Source: Bacteroidia bacterium
GTDB taxonomy: Bacteria; Bacteroidota; Bacteroidia; Bacteroidales; Azobacteroidaceae
DNA: 9,683 nucleotides
Direction of reading: 5' to 3'
NCBI GenBank assembly: GCA_025996695.1
Contig: BNTP01000073.1
Location: forward strand, 1 to 9,683
Shown here: positions 1-6,043 of the stretch, piece after piece
How positions within the stretch are numbered: position 1 is the stretch's first letter
How the letters are laid out: each line of letters starts with the position of its first letter
Made by a program: the position numbers and the translations under genes
The notes under the pieces: model-generated
Database searches by the model: none
What the model was told of the DNA's origin: nothing
Seen by the model: the letters and a program-made list of their open reading frames with translations, nothing else

Positions 1-397
1 ACTTCAAATACTCAACCGTTCCCGACTTGCTCATGGGTTGACTCAAACGGGCTATGACCAACTGGCGAAGTATGGTATCTTCTATCGCATCAAAACCAAC
101 CGACCGATATACTTTTTCCAAAAGCAGTTGAATGCCGTTGGGCAGTATATTCTTGACATTGGATAGTAGAGATTCTATCTGTTGTTTCGCTGACTGCGCT
201 TCTTTTTGCGCAACAAACAAATCGCCTTGTCCTTCTCTGCCCTTAATCCAATCCGTGCCTTGGTGACATAAACTCACTATCTCGCCCTCATCCGAACTTG
301 TGCCGATGGTGGCAAGGTAACGCAACTTCCCGCGTGACTTAGCAACCACCACCACGCTTGTGCTGCCCGACCTGTTAGGCTTCCTGCGCACGTACAT
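1..397 (-). CDS. IS1634/IS4-type transposase, N-terminal part (cut by window edge)
   Basis: The minus strand is open from ATG at 397-395 to the window edge, 132 codons without a stop. The product begins MYVRRKPNRSGSTSVVVV, then a K-S-R-G-K-x-R-Y-L-x-T-I-G-T-S-S-D-E stretch. This is the conserved N-terminus I associate with IS1634-group transposases of the IS4 superfamily (DDE type), which are common in Bacteroidota. The catalytic DDE core would lie beyond the left edge and cannot be checked, so whether the enzyme is intact is unknown. The start fits the family N-terminus, and a TACCTTTG box lies 9 bp upstream. The element end should lie between about 414 and 451, where a short palindrome begins. 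Family assignment is from memory of the motif, not from a search. Confidence 0.78.
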   Translation of the reverse strand, partial: MYVRRKPNRSGSTSVVVVAKSRGKLRYLATIGTSSDEGEIVSLCHQGTDWIKGREGQGDLFVAQKEAQSAKQQIESLLSNVKNILPNGIQLLLEKVYRSVGFDAIEDTILRQLVIARLSQPMSKSGTVEYLK

Positions 398-405
398 TTC
401 TAGAA

Positions 406-413
406 CAAAGGTA
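406..413 (-). promoter_or_regulatory. Candidate -7 box of the transposase promoter
   Basis: The minus strand reads TACCTTTG, matching the Bacteroidota -7 consensus TAnnTTTG. It ends 9 bp before the transposase ATG, which implies a very short leader. No TTG is seen at the expected -33 distance (19 bp), so the call rests on the -7 box alone. Confidence 0.4.
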
Positions 414-428
414 ATGAAATTTGGGGGT

Positions 429-451
429 GCGACACCCAAAATGGGTGTCGC
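429..451. repeat. 10-bp palindrome at the probable insertion-sequence end
   Basis: The arms gcgacaccca (429-438) and tgggtgtcgc (442-451) are perfect inverted repeats around a 3-base centre. The palindrome sits about 30 bp upstream of the transposase start, where the left terminal repeat of the insertion sequence is expected. I cannot set the exact element boundary because the other end is outside the window. Confidence 0.55.
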
Positions 452-516
452 AAAATCGCTTTCGCGCTGATTATCAGTGTTTTATGAAAATGTTAATTTA
501 TGTTATGAAGAAGTCA

Positions 517-902
517 GGAGCGGAGACACCCCATGCTAACAAGCCTTCCTTCAATTGCCCCCTACGGTTATGCACATGCTCTCCCTGCGGGACAGTGCTC
601 TACCTTTTTCAAAGGAAAATTTGCCAGGGCAATCCGTTAGGATTGCATCGCTCGGTAGCATTGACCATGCCTCATGCACTCCGCAAGGTAGGTATGCGGC
701 CATTGGCGAATGGGGTTGCAACCTACGGCATGCGGGATTGGGGCGTGTCATTGCGTTTTCTACCGAGCTGTGCATCCCTCGCGGGATGCGGGAATAGTAT
801 ATTCGTGCGGGAAAGGCGTGTTGGCCAACGCGACCCCATGGAAAGGCGTGTCAGCAGGAGGTGTCTCCGCTCCGCAAAGCGGTCGACAAGACGACCTTGT
901 CG
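517..902. repeat. Palindrome-rich non-coding block, possible MITE-like or REP-like cluster
   Basis: A 14-bp inverted pair, ggagcggagacacc at 517-530 and its complement at 860-873, brackets a stretch dense in short hairpins: 582-592 (TCCC/GGGA), 629-646 (gcaatcc/ggattgc, 4-base loop), 772-789 (gcatccc/gggatgc, 4-base loop), 872-882 (ccgc/gcgg) and 884-902 (cgacaag/cttgtcg). The 629-660 and 759-789 units are copies of one another in opposite orientation, each with ctaccgagc next to its hairpin. A 12-bp direct repeat (ggaaaggcgtgt) occurs at 810-821 and 840-851. Long open frames cross the block on both strands but have no recognisable domain and are explained by its GC-rich repetitive make-up. 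It could be a non-autonomous mobile element or a cluster of dispersed repeats. Confidence 0.6.
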
Positions 903-1011
903 TGGGGGTAGGGGCGAAACGGAAATCTTAAATCACTCATAATCGTTTTTATTTATAATGATTTGTAATATCTACTAATGGGTGCATTTCAAATTGTCGC
1001 GGTGTATGTCC

Positions 1012-1071
1012 TTCTATTGATATGAATGCCCTAACGGGCAATTAGCTTGTCCGACATTCATATCAATAGAA
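1012..1071. repeat. 17-bp perfect inverted repeat enclosing a small hairpin
   Basis: The arm at 1012-1028 is perfectly complementary to 1055-1071, with a 26-base spacer. At the inner end of the left arm is a nested hairpin gccc-taac-gggc (1028-1039), whose ccctaacggg core resembles the hairpin loops of the 517-902 block. No T-run follows on either strand, so it is not a typical intrinsic terminator. It may be a dispersed repeat or a mobile-element end. From 1080 to about 1210 I see no gene and no further clear structure. Confidence 0.65.
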
Positions 1072-1230
1072 ATAAACATCTGCATAAGAATAGCGAAGTC
1101 CGCAGGGATGCAAAAAGACAGGTTCCAATCCTCTACCCTGTCCTCTGTCCACAACAACAGCATCAGACTCTGCTCCGTTCGTCCCTCACTTCGCTGAGCC
1201 TAATGCCATCAATTTTTTTATTTTTTTCTC

Positions 1231-1288
1231 TTTTTTCCTTTAGCTTAAAACATGGATAAATATCTTTGTGATAAACTAAAGGAAAAAA
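1231..1288. repeat. 13-bp inverted repeat just beyond the SUMF1 gene stop
   Basis: The arms at 1231-1243 (ttttttcctttag) and 1276-1288 (its exact complement) are separated by 32 bases. The element starts 1 bp past the stop codon of the minus-strand SUMF1 gene. It could contribute to transcript ending, although the spacer is long and the minus-strand side is followed by A-rich rather than T-rich sequence. It is also at the place where DGR targets carry an inverted-repeat element downstream of the variable region. Confidence 0.5.
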
Positions 1289-1289
1289 A

Positions 1290-2474
1290 CTACAATGGGA
1301 GCGCCAAGCGGAAGCCTAAGGAGCTGTAGCGGGAGTCGGGCGTGTAGTAGGAGCGAGCCGACACGCGGCAGTAAGACGCAATGTTGAACCAGCTGCCGCT
1401 GCGAATCACGCGGGAAGAACCTACAGAGGCGCCCATAGGATCGCGCAGACCGCTTGACGGATATGTTCCATACCAATCACTGCACCACTCCCATACATTA
1501 CCGCTCATATCATGAATGCCTAACTCATTAGCCAATTTAGTGCCAACAGGATGTGTCTGACTGCTTGAATTGTCATCAAACCATCCTACATTGTTTAGAT
1601 TGTGGCTACCGCTGTACTTATAACTTTGACTTTTGTTGCCACCACGCGCCGCGTATTCCCACTCGGCTTCAGTCGGTAAGCGATATTGCTTGCCTGTAGC
1701 CGCATTGAGCCGCGAAATAAACTCTTGCACATCTGTCCAACTTACCATTTCTATCGGCAAATTGTCGCCCTTAAAATCACTCGGATTACTCCCCATAATC
1801 AGTTTCCATTGCGCTTGCGTCACTTCATATTTCCCAATGGAAAAATTGCTGACCGTCACGCTATGCAGCGGGCTTTCATCACTCACACAATCACTTCCCT
1901 GCTCGCCGGAACAGCCCATCCAAAACGTACCGCCTTACACAGAAATCATCTCCGGCTCGGCAGGATGGCGTTTGGCAATTGGCTGTTTTACATTTCCATC
2001 ACTGTGGCTTGCGCCCAATAAACTGTAAGCAAGCGATTGGCACTGCTCCATCACATCATTTCTATCGTTACGGTTGAGAATGTTTATTAAATCTGATTTT
2101 ATGATTTCACCGCCCACTACATCAATAATATCGCTGTTGACTACAAGTTCGTTACCATCGCTCGCAAGAGTGAAAGTGCAAATGTAAGATGCTGCTGTTT
2201 GTTGTCCAATTTTCTTAATCAAGGCATCCGGCACTTTACCGCTACGCTGAAATTCCGCTTCGGCATCAATCAATTCCTGACTTTGACGGGTAAATGCTTT
2301 ATAGCCGTCAATCTGCGTAAACGCTTTCTTCATACTCGAAACAATAATCAGTTTGTCGGTTTCTTTGACCGTCCCCCCTGTAATTTTGGGGTTCAAAACT
2401 GCCACCTCTTTGTCTTGCCCAAATGCTACGCTTATGCAACACAGGGTCAATAATAAAACGAGTGTTCTTTTCAT
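1290..2474 (-). pseudogene. CsgG-like/SUMF1 fusion protein gene interrupted by one in-frame TAA
   Basis: The gene reads as 394 codons in one frame, broken only by TAA at 1937-1935 (codon 180). Codons 1-179 give a signal peptide (about residues 1-20, ending AFGQ) and a CsgG/LpoB-like domain (about 23-155). After the stop the frame continues GGTFWMG and a full SUMF1 module with GKYEVTQAQW, YRLPTEAEWEYAARGG, ELGIHDMSGNVWEWCSDWYG and a C-terminal LGFRLALPL. The broken junction (MISV-stop-GGTFWMG) lines up with MILVKEGDFMMG in the intact paralogue at 3030-4307, so a Glu, Lys or similar codon has become TAA by one base change. The ATG at 1919 could in principle restart translation, but that product would lack export signal and domain start. 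The stop could be a real lesion, a sequencing error or a readthrough site. Only 3 bp separate it from the preceding array gene. The C-terminus carries a DGR-type variable region. Confidence 0.82.
1293..1391 (-). other. Candidate diversity-generating retroelement variable region (VR)
   Basis: This is the last 99 bp of the SUMF1 module before the stop. Between invariant motifs (SGSW, CRVS, TPD, LGFRLALP) are 13 codons at 1320-1328, 1332-1334, 1344-1352, 1356-1358, 1371-1376 and 1380-1388. They encode F, N, I, S, Y, A, S, Y, Y, S, Y, S, S, and every one ends in C or T. All fit AAC or AAT with only the adenines changed, as DGR adenine-specific mutagenesis produces. The stretch is about 60% GC by hand count, clearly above the rest of the gene, and uses CGC/GCG codons rare elsewhere in it. 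The matching segment of the paralogue at 3030-4307 shows no such pattern. The Cys pair of true formylglycine-generating enzymes does not appear to be conserved, which suits ligand binding rather than catalysis. No template repeat is in the window, so this is inference from the VR alone. Confidence 0.72.
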
Positions 2475-2477
2475 ATT

Positions 2478-3014
2478 CTAATTGTTAATTGCCTTCGGCT
2501 TCCCAAACGTGCGCGCCATCGTGCTGCCAAACATCTGCTTGGTAACATCCTCGCACACATCCGACAAATCGTCCATCGAAAACGGGAAGGGCTTGGAACT
2601 TTTTGTGACCGTAGCCGTTTCCACATCTATGACACGTGCCGAGAGGTAATAGTCTTCTTTCAGGGTGCCTACTTTGACCACACACACCAAAGCGACGCCA
2701 AACTGCTTTCCCAACTTGGAAATCTGATTGTCGTCCACTGCACCGGTACGCTGATATTCCTGTTCGTTTGCCAGCGCATTTAAGAAATCATACGTGCGTT
2801 CGATAGCGGTGTATTTTCCACTGCGCACAATGGCATCCACCAGATAGTCGCCCACAAAGCCGCTGAGACTTGCGCTTTCTTCATCACTCGTTACATACAC
2901 GGCAACTTTTGGCTTTACCTTTTCGGGCTGAGCCTGTCTTTTCGGTTTGCCATTTTGCCCCAATGCTGCAATTGTGCAGCACAGGGCTAATGATATGAAT
3001 AGTATCTTTTTCAT
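2478..3014 (-). CDS. Exported CsgG/LpoB-like protein, stand-alone
   Basis: The protein has 178 aa. A signal peptide (1-20, ending ALGQ, no lipobox) is followed by a basic linker (22-36) and one CsgG/TolB-N-like domain (about 36-165) with KVAVYVTSDE, a helix ending RSGKYTAIERT, and EYQRTGAVDDNQISKLGKQFGVALVCVVKVG. The IERT.. EQEYQRTGAVDD..ISKLGKQFG pattern is typical of Bacteroidota relatives of the curli-secretion lipoprotein CsgG and of LpoB-type proteins. The family works at the periplasmic face of the outer membrane, but this protein lacks a lipid anchor and a pore region, so a secretion role is not shown. It lacks the C-terminal recognition-like module of its neighbours. It starts 15 bp after the preceding gene and ends 3 bp before the next, consistent with one operon. 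Confidence 0.75.
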   Translation of the reverse strand: MKKILFISLALCCTIAALGQNGKPKRQAQPEKVKPKVAVYVTSDEESASLSGFVGDYLVDAIVRSGKYTAIERTYDFLNALANEQEYQRTGAVDDNQISKLGKQFGVALVCVVKVGTLKEDYYLSARVIDVETATVTKSSKPFPFSMDDLSDVCEDVTKQMFGSTMARTFGKPKAINN

Positions 3015-3029
3015 TATTATTGCATTGTT

Positions 3030-4307
3030 TTATTCGGGCTTTTGCGTGCTGGCAAGCCGGAAACCGACATCATCGCTGCGTTTCTCCGGATTTTTCTGCA
3101 TACGGCGCAGCACTCGCACATCGCCTCTTGGGCTATCATAACTGCCGCCACGAATCACGCGGTCTTTGCCCTTATCGGTCATTACCGGATTGAATTGCGG
3201 GGATGCAGAATATTTTTCAAACCGATCGCTGCACCATTCCCATACATTTCCACTCATGTCATGGATGCCCAACTCATTGCCTTGTCTGCTGCCTGCAATG
3301 TGCGTTTTGTCCCCGGAAATGTCTTTATACCATGCCACTTCATCCACATTATCGCTGCCGCTGTATTTATAGTCTTTACTCTGATTGCCGCCACGAGCTG
3401 CATATTCCCATTCTGCTTCGCTTGGCAAACGGTATTTTGCGCCGGTTTTGGCGTTCAGTTTTGAGATAAACTCCTGTGTTTCAATCCAACTGACACATAC
3501 AGGCAATTGTTCATCCCCCTCGAATTTTTTGGATGGATAACTTCCCATCACTGCTTTCCATTGTGCGTAGGTCACTTCGGTTTTGCTGATGTAAAAATCC
3601 GGTAACGTCACTTTATGGCCGGGCTTCTCATCTTTTTCACTGCCTTTGGAATCTTTTGGCGCACCCATCATAAAATCGCCTTCTTTCACGAGAATCATAT
3701 CAATTTTAAGAGGATCTTCATTTGGATTTTTTGCTTTGGTCGGCTCTTGTTCTTCGCTTCCTTTTTGCTGCTTCTTGGTGCTGAAAAGACCTGCTAATGC
3801 TGATGCCCCCTTATTTTTGGTTGGTTTGTTGGCATTATCAATGCCGGCCATACTAAATAATTGATTAACAATGGTTGAAGCTGTTTTTCCTAATTCATCA
3901 ACGCTGTTTAATTTGCTAACGCTTTCAGCCACAGCCATAACAGCATCATTCTGTGCTAAAATCATCTTCGCCGAGACAAGATTGGCATCAGCAGCTTTTA
4001 TAAGTTCTGCTACACACACAAATTGGGCACCGAAATGTTTTCCCAATTGACCGAGTTGATCGTCTGTTATAGTAGCAGAATTGCTAAATCCTTGGTCTCT
4101 TTTGGCTTGGGCAAGAAAATCAGCCGTATTATCGGCTGCTGAAAATGCACCATTTTGATTAAAAGCTTCTGCCAATTTTGTTCCAAACACTCGCTTTGTA
4201 CCGGGTTCAATGCTTCCGGTAATATATATCGCCACTTTCAGTTGCTCTTGTCCATGCAGCGAAAGTGTGCAGAATAGAGCAAGTAAGATAAAAAGTTTAT
4301 TTTTCAT
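3030..4307 (-). CDS. Exported CsgG-like protein with C-terminal SUMF1 (FGE-sulfatase-type) module
   Basis: The protein has 425 aa: signal peptide 1-20 (ending LHGQ), a diverged CsgG-like domain at about 22-155 (KVAIYITG, DDQLGQLGKHFGAQFVCVAEL), a K/N/E-rich linker at about 160-202, and a SUMF1 module at about 204-419. The module shows MILVKEGDFMMG, YISKTEVTYAQWKAVMG, YRLPSEAEWEYAARGG, ELGIHDMSGNVWEWCSDR, RVIRGGSY and VGFRLA. This family has a C-type-lectin-like fold; true formylglycine-generating enzymes need a C-terminal Cys pair, absent here, so an enzymatic role is unlikely and a binding or structural role is inferred. It is the intact counterpart of the broken gene at 1290-2474. Its C-terminal segment uses ordinary mixed codons and is not a DGR variable region. 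It begins 34 bp after the DUF1566 gene, with an AT-rich gap and no clear promoter. Confidence 0.82.
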   Translation of the reverse strand: MKNKLFILLALFCTLSLHGQEQLKVAIYITGSIEPGTKRVFGTKLAEAFNQNGAFSAADNTADFLAQAKRDQGFSNSATITDDQLGQLGKHFGAQFVCVAELIKAADANLVSAKMILAQNDAVMAVAESVSKLNSVDELGKTASTIVNQLFSMAGIDNANKPTKNKGASALAGLFSTKKQQKGSEEQEPTKAKNPNEDPLKIDMILVKEGDFMMGAPKDSKGSEKDEKPGHKVTLPDFYISKTEVTYAQWKAVMGSYPSKKFEGDEQLPVCVSWIETQEFISKLNAKTGAKYRLPSEAEWEYAARGGNQSKDYKYSGSDNVDEVAWYKDISGDKTHIAGSRQGNELGIHDMSGNVWEWCSDRFEKYSASPQFNPVMTDKGKDRVIRGGSYDSPRGDVRVLRRMQKNPEKRSDDVGFRLASTQKPE

Positions 4308-4341
4308 TTTGTTATACTTTAATTTATTGTTAAAAAACTGT

Positions 4342-5166
4342 TTACGGCAATCTCAAGCAACGAAAAACATTGCTTGACGTTTTTGCATAATACTCCAAAT
4401 CGCCGGTACTGAAATTTATGTTATAAGCATCGTAATTATTGCGCTGCGAGGATGTCCAATAATCTTTGCGTTGAAATTTTTTACCTCCATTCGCCACTAT
4501 TTGTTGTTGATTTTTATAGATAGCTTTCAATTCATCTTTATTTGGCAAATACCAATCATCACCCTTGCTTTTGCACAATGTGATAGCATTAGTCTGCGTT
4601 GTCGCCTCTTCATCGTTTGGACTAATGTAAGCATCTACATACTCATCGCCATCTTGGCCACATTTGGGACAAAGAATGTCGCTGCTTGCTGCCTGCTGCG
4701 CCTTAAAATCTTTGCCGGAAAACATTTCATTGGCAATAAATTCAAGCACCTCTCCCAAATCGTCCATTCCTCTTTTGGTGCGCATACTTTTTGAGTATTT
4801 CATTTCCGCCGATTCCGTTTCAATGAGTTTACAGGCAATCTGATAATTTGAGCCAAAGGCTGTAATACTTGCAAAACAAGTATAATCAGCCCCTGACGCT
4901 TTCCCCATTTTAGACAACTGCGCATCGTCCACCATGCCTGTTTGTTGAAACTCAAACTCTTTTTGAACACCCTCAATTTGTTCGCGCTCCAAAACGGTAT
5001 ATTGCTTGGAATTGAAAATGCCTTCTTCAAGGACATCAACCACGGCTTGTCTGACATCGTCTGTCACCGAAGTGCCAAACGATTCAAACACAGCCACTTT
5101 CTTCTTCTGGGCAGCCAAAGTAAAGGTGCTCAAAAGAAATGTTATTATTAACAAAACCTGTTTCAT
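4342..5166 (-). CDS. Exported CsgG-like protein with C-terminal DUF1566 module
   Basis: The protein has 274 aa: signal peptide 1-20 (ending LAAQ); CsgG/LpoB-like domain about 22-152 with KKVAVFESFG, YTVLEREQIEGV, EFQQTGMVDDAQLSKMGKASGADY; an A/S/Q linker with a CPKC pair (166-169); and a DUF1566 (Lcl C-terminal-like) module about 175-274 with DDWYLPNKDELKAIY, DYWTSSQ and a final VFRCLRLP. DUF1566 occurs in surface proteins, including the Legionella collagen-like adhesin, and among DGR variable proteins. Here its C-terminal codons include many non-NNY codons and share the AT-rich usage of the gene, so recent diversification is not indicated. Its ATG overlaps the upstream TGA as ATGA (5163-5166), which suggests translational coupling. 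The CPKC might bind metal or form a disulfide; its role is unknown. Confidence 0.8.
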   Translation of the reverse strand: MKQVLLIITFLLSTFTLAAQKKKVAVFESFGTSVTDDVRQAVVDVLEEGIFNSKQYTVLEREQIEGVQKEFEFQQTGMVDDAQLSKMGKASGADYTCFASITAFGSNYQIACKLIETESAEMKYSKSMRTKRGMDDLGEVLEFIANEMFSGKDFKAQQAASSDILCPKCGQDGDEYVDAYISPNDEEATTQTNAITLCKSKGDDWYLPNKDELKAIYKNQQQIVANGGKKFQRKDYWTSSQRNNYDAYNINFSTGDLEYYAKTSSNVFRCLRLP

Positions 5167-6008
5167 TTCTTTCCCTTTATATCGGATACTATACCCGGAA
5201 TCACCGTATCGGTAATAAATTTGCTTACCGCTTTTTCAAATTTTTCCTCATTAGATTGTGTGCGTGTTGCCACATATTCTTGCTTCTTTTTGTCCTCACC
5301 TTTTATTTTGCCTAAAAAGGATGATGATGCGTTCCCCAAAACCTCCGGCTTGGAAGTTTCCAATGGAATATAAGTGATTGAATTATCCTCTATTTTTGTA
5401 AGCAAACAACCGCCAAGATCGGAATCGCAAGGGGTATAGAAATATTTGTAAGTGCCACCCACAATATTATTTTGCAGCATAATCACCTTAATTTCAATAC
5501 TGAATCCATACAAATCATATACCCTTTCATTGAATTTCGGATCGAATGATTTTTGCACGCCATCTTCGTAGTAATTATTGACTTCATATTTGTCCCAATT
5601 GAATGAGGTTACTTCAAAAATAGCATCAACTTCTGTCTTTTTATGTAGTTCTGCATAATCTAAATTCTTGTCCGTTTTATCGGCTACTGCTTCAAACAAT
5701 TGTCGGTCACGCACATTGAAACCATTTTTTAGCAATCCCTGTTCCAATAATTGACATATTCTGGCGGTACCGCTGGTTTGACTTAGTGAGGCATTTTGCA
5801 CTTTTTCAGAAGTTCTTCCTTCCAAATCTCTTACAATCACGGCTGCACCTTCATTACCTTGAAAAAACTTTTTCAAGGTAGGATTAGTGTAATTATCCGT
5901 CCTTTCCGGATTAATTTTGATAAACGACAATGATTGTCTGCTACCACCACAAGAAGTAAGTACTGCTGCGCATATTATAGCGCATAAAAATAAATTAACT
6001 CTTTTCAT
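5163..6008 (-). CDS. Outer-membrane-type lipoprotein, CsgG/LpoB-related
   Basis: The protein has 281 aa. The N-terminus MKRVNLFLCAIICAAVLTSCGG is an SPII signal with lipobox LTSC, Cys20 being the predicted lipidated residue. The mature part (about 50-275) contains a GAAVIVRDLEGRTSEKV strand-helix, CQLLEQGLLKNGFNVRDRQLF, and AELHKKTEVDAIFEVTSFNWDKY. This arrangement (one strand, long helix, NVRDRQLFE, then an 'aDaIfEv' strand) resembles the CsgG/LpoB nucleotide-free TolB-N-like fold, but similarity is weak and I assign the family by pattern only. The tail is Lys-rich (about 240-281). It is the only clearly lipid-anchored member among the CsgG-like proteins of the array, so it may be the membrane anchor of a complex; this is inference. 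It overlaps the next gene by 4 bp. Confidence 0.6.
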   Translation of the reverse strand: MKRVNLFLCAIICAAVLTSCGGSRQSLSFIKINPERTDNYTNPTLKKFFQGNEGAAVIVRDLEGRTSEKVQNASLSQTSGTARICQLLEQGLLKNGFNVRDRQLFEAVADKTDKNLDYAELHKKTEVDAIFEVTSFNWDKYEVNNYYEDGVQKSFDPKFNERVYDLYGFSIEIKVIMLQNNIVGGTYKYFYTPCDSDLGGCLLTKIEDNSITYIPLETSKPEVLGNASSSFLGKIKGEDKKKQEYVATRTQSNEEKFEKAVSKFITDTVIPGIVSDIKGKK

Positions 6009-6043
6009 AACTTTTTTTATTTTAATTGTTTATATATATTTTT

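Noticed and set aside
421..942. A 173-codon plus-strand open frame, and shorter frames on both strands, across the palindromic block.
   Set aside because: The frames cover hairpins and inverted repeats, have no recognisable domain, signal peptide or sensible composition, and exist on both strands at once, which fits GC-rich repeat DNA rather than a gene.
1151..1165. acaacaacagcat-like stretch considered as a remnant of a DGR template repeat.
   Set aside because: Only two AAC-like units are present, and none of the fixed VR motifs (SGSW, CRVS, TPD, LGFRLALP codons) occur around it on either strand.
1290..1919. The ATG at 1919 as the true start of an independent SUMF1 gene.
   Set aside because: It lies inside the conserved FWMG motif at the start of the domain, and the open frame extends upstream to a stop that aligns with a sense codon in the paralogue, so a broken fusion is the better reading.
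3030..3180. C-terminus of the intact SUMF1 paralogue as a second variable region.
   Set aside because: Its codons include CCA, AGA, GTG, CTG, ATG, CAG, AAA and GAG at the positions that would vary, so it cannot come from an AAY template.
3030..4307. Formylglycine-generating (sulfatase-activating) enzyme function for the SUMF1 proteins.
   Set aside because: The C-terminal Cys pair needed for catalysis is absent, no sulfatase gene is nearby, and the module is fused to an export-type domain, so a binding or structural role is more likely.
4342..4470. C-terminus of the DUF1566 protein as a DGR variable region, because DUF1566 is a known target family.
   Set aside because: Several N/Y/D/S codons end in T or C, but many intervening codons (TTG, GAG, GCA, AAA, TCA) break the pattern, and base composition matches the rest of the gene. 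An old, inactive target cannot be excluded.
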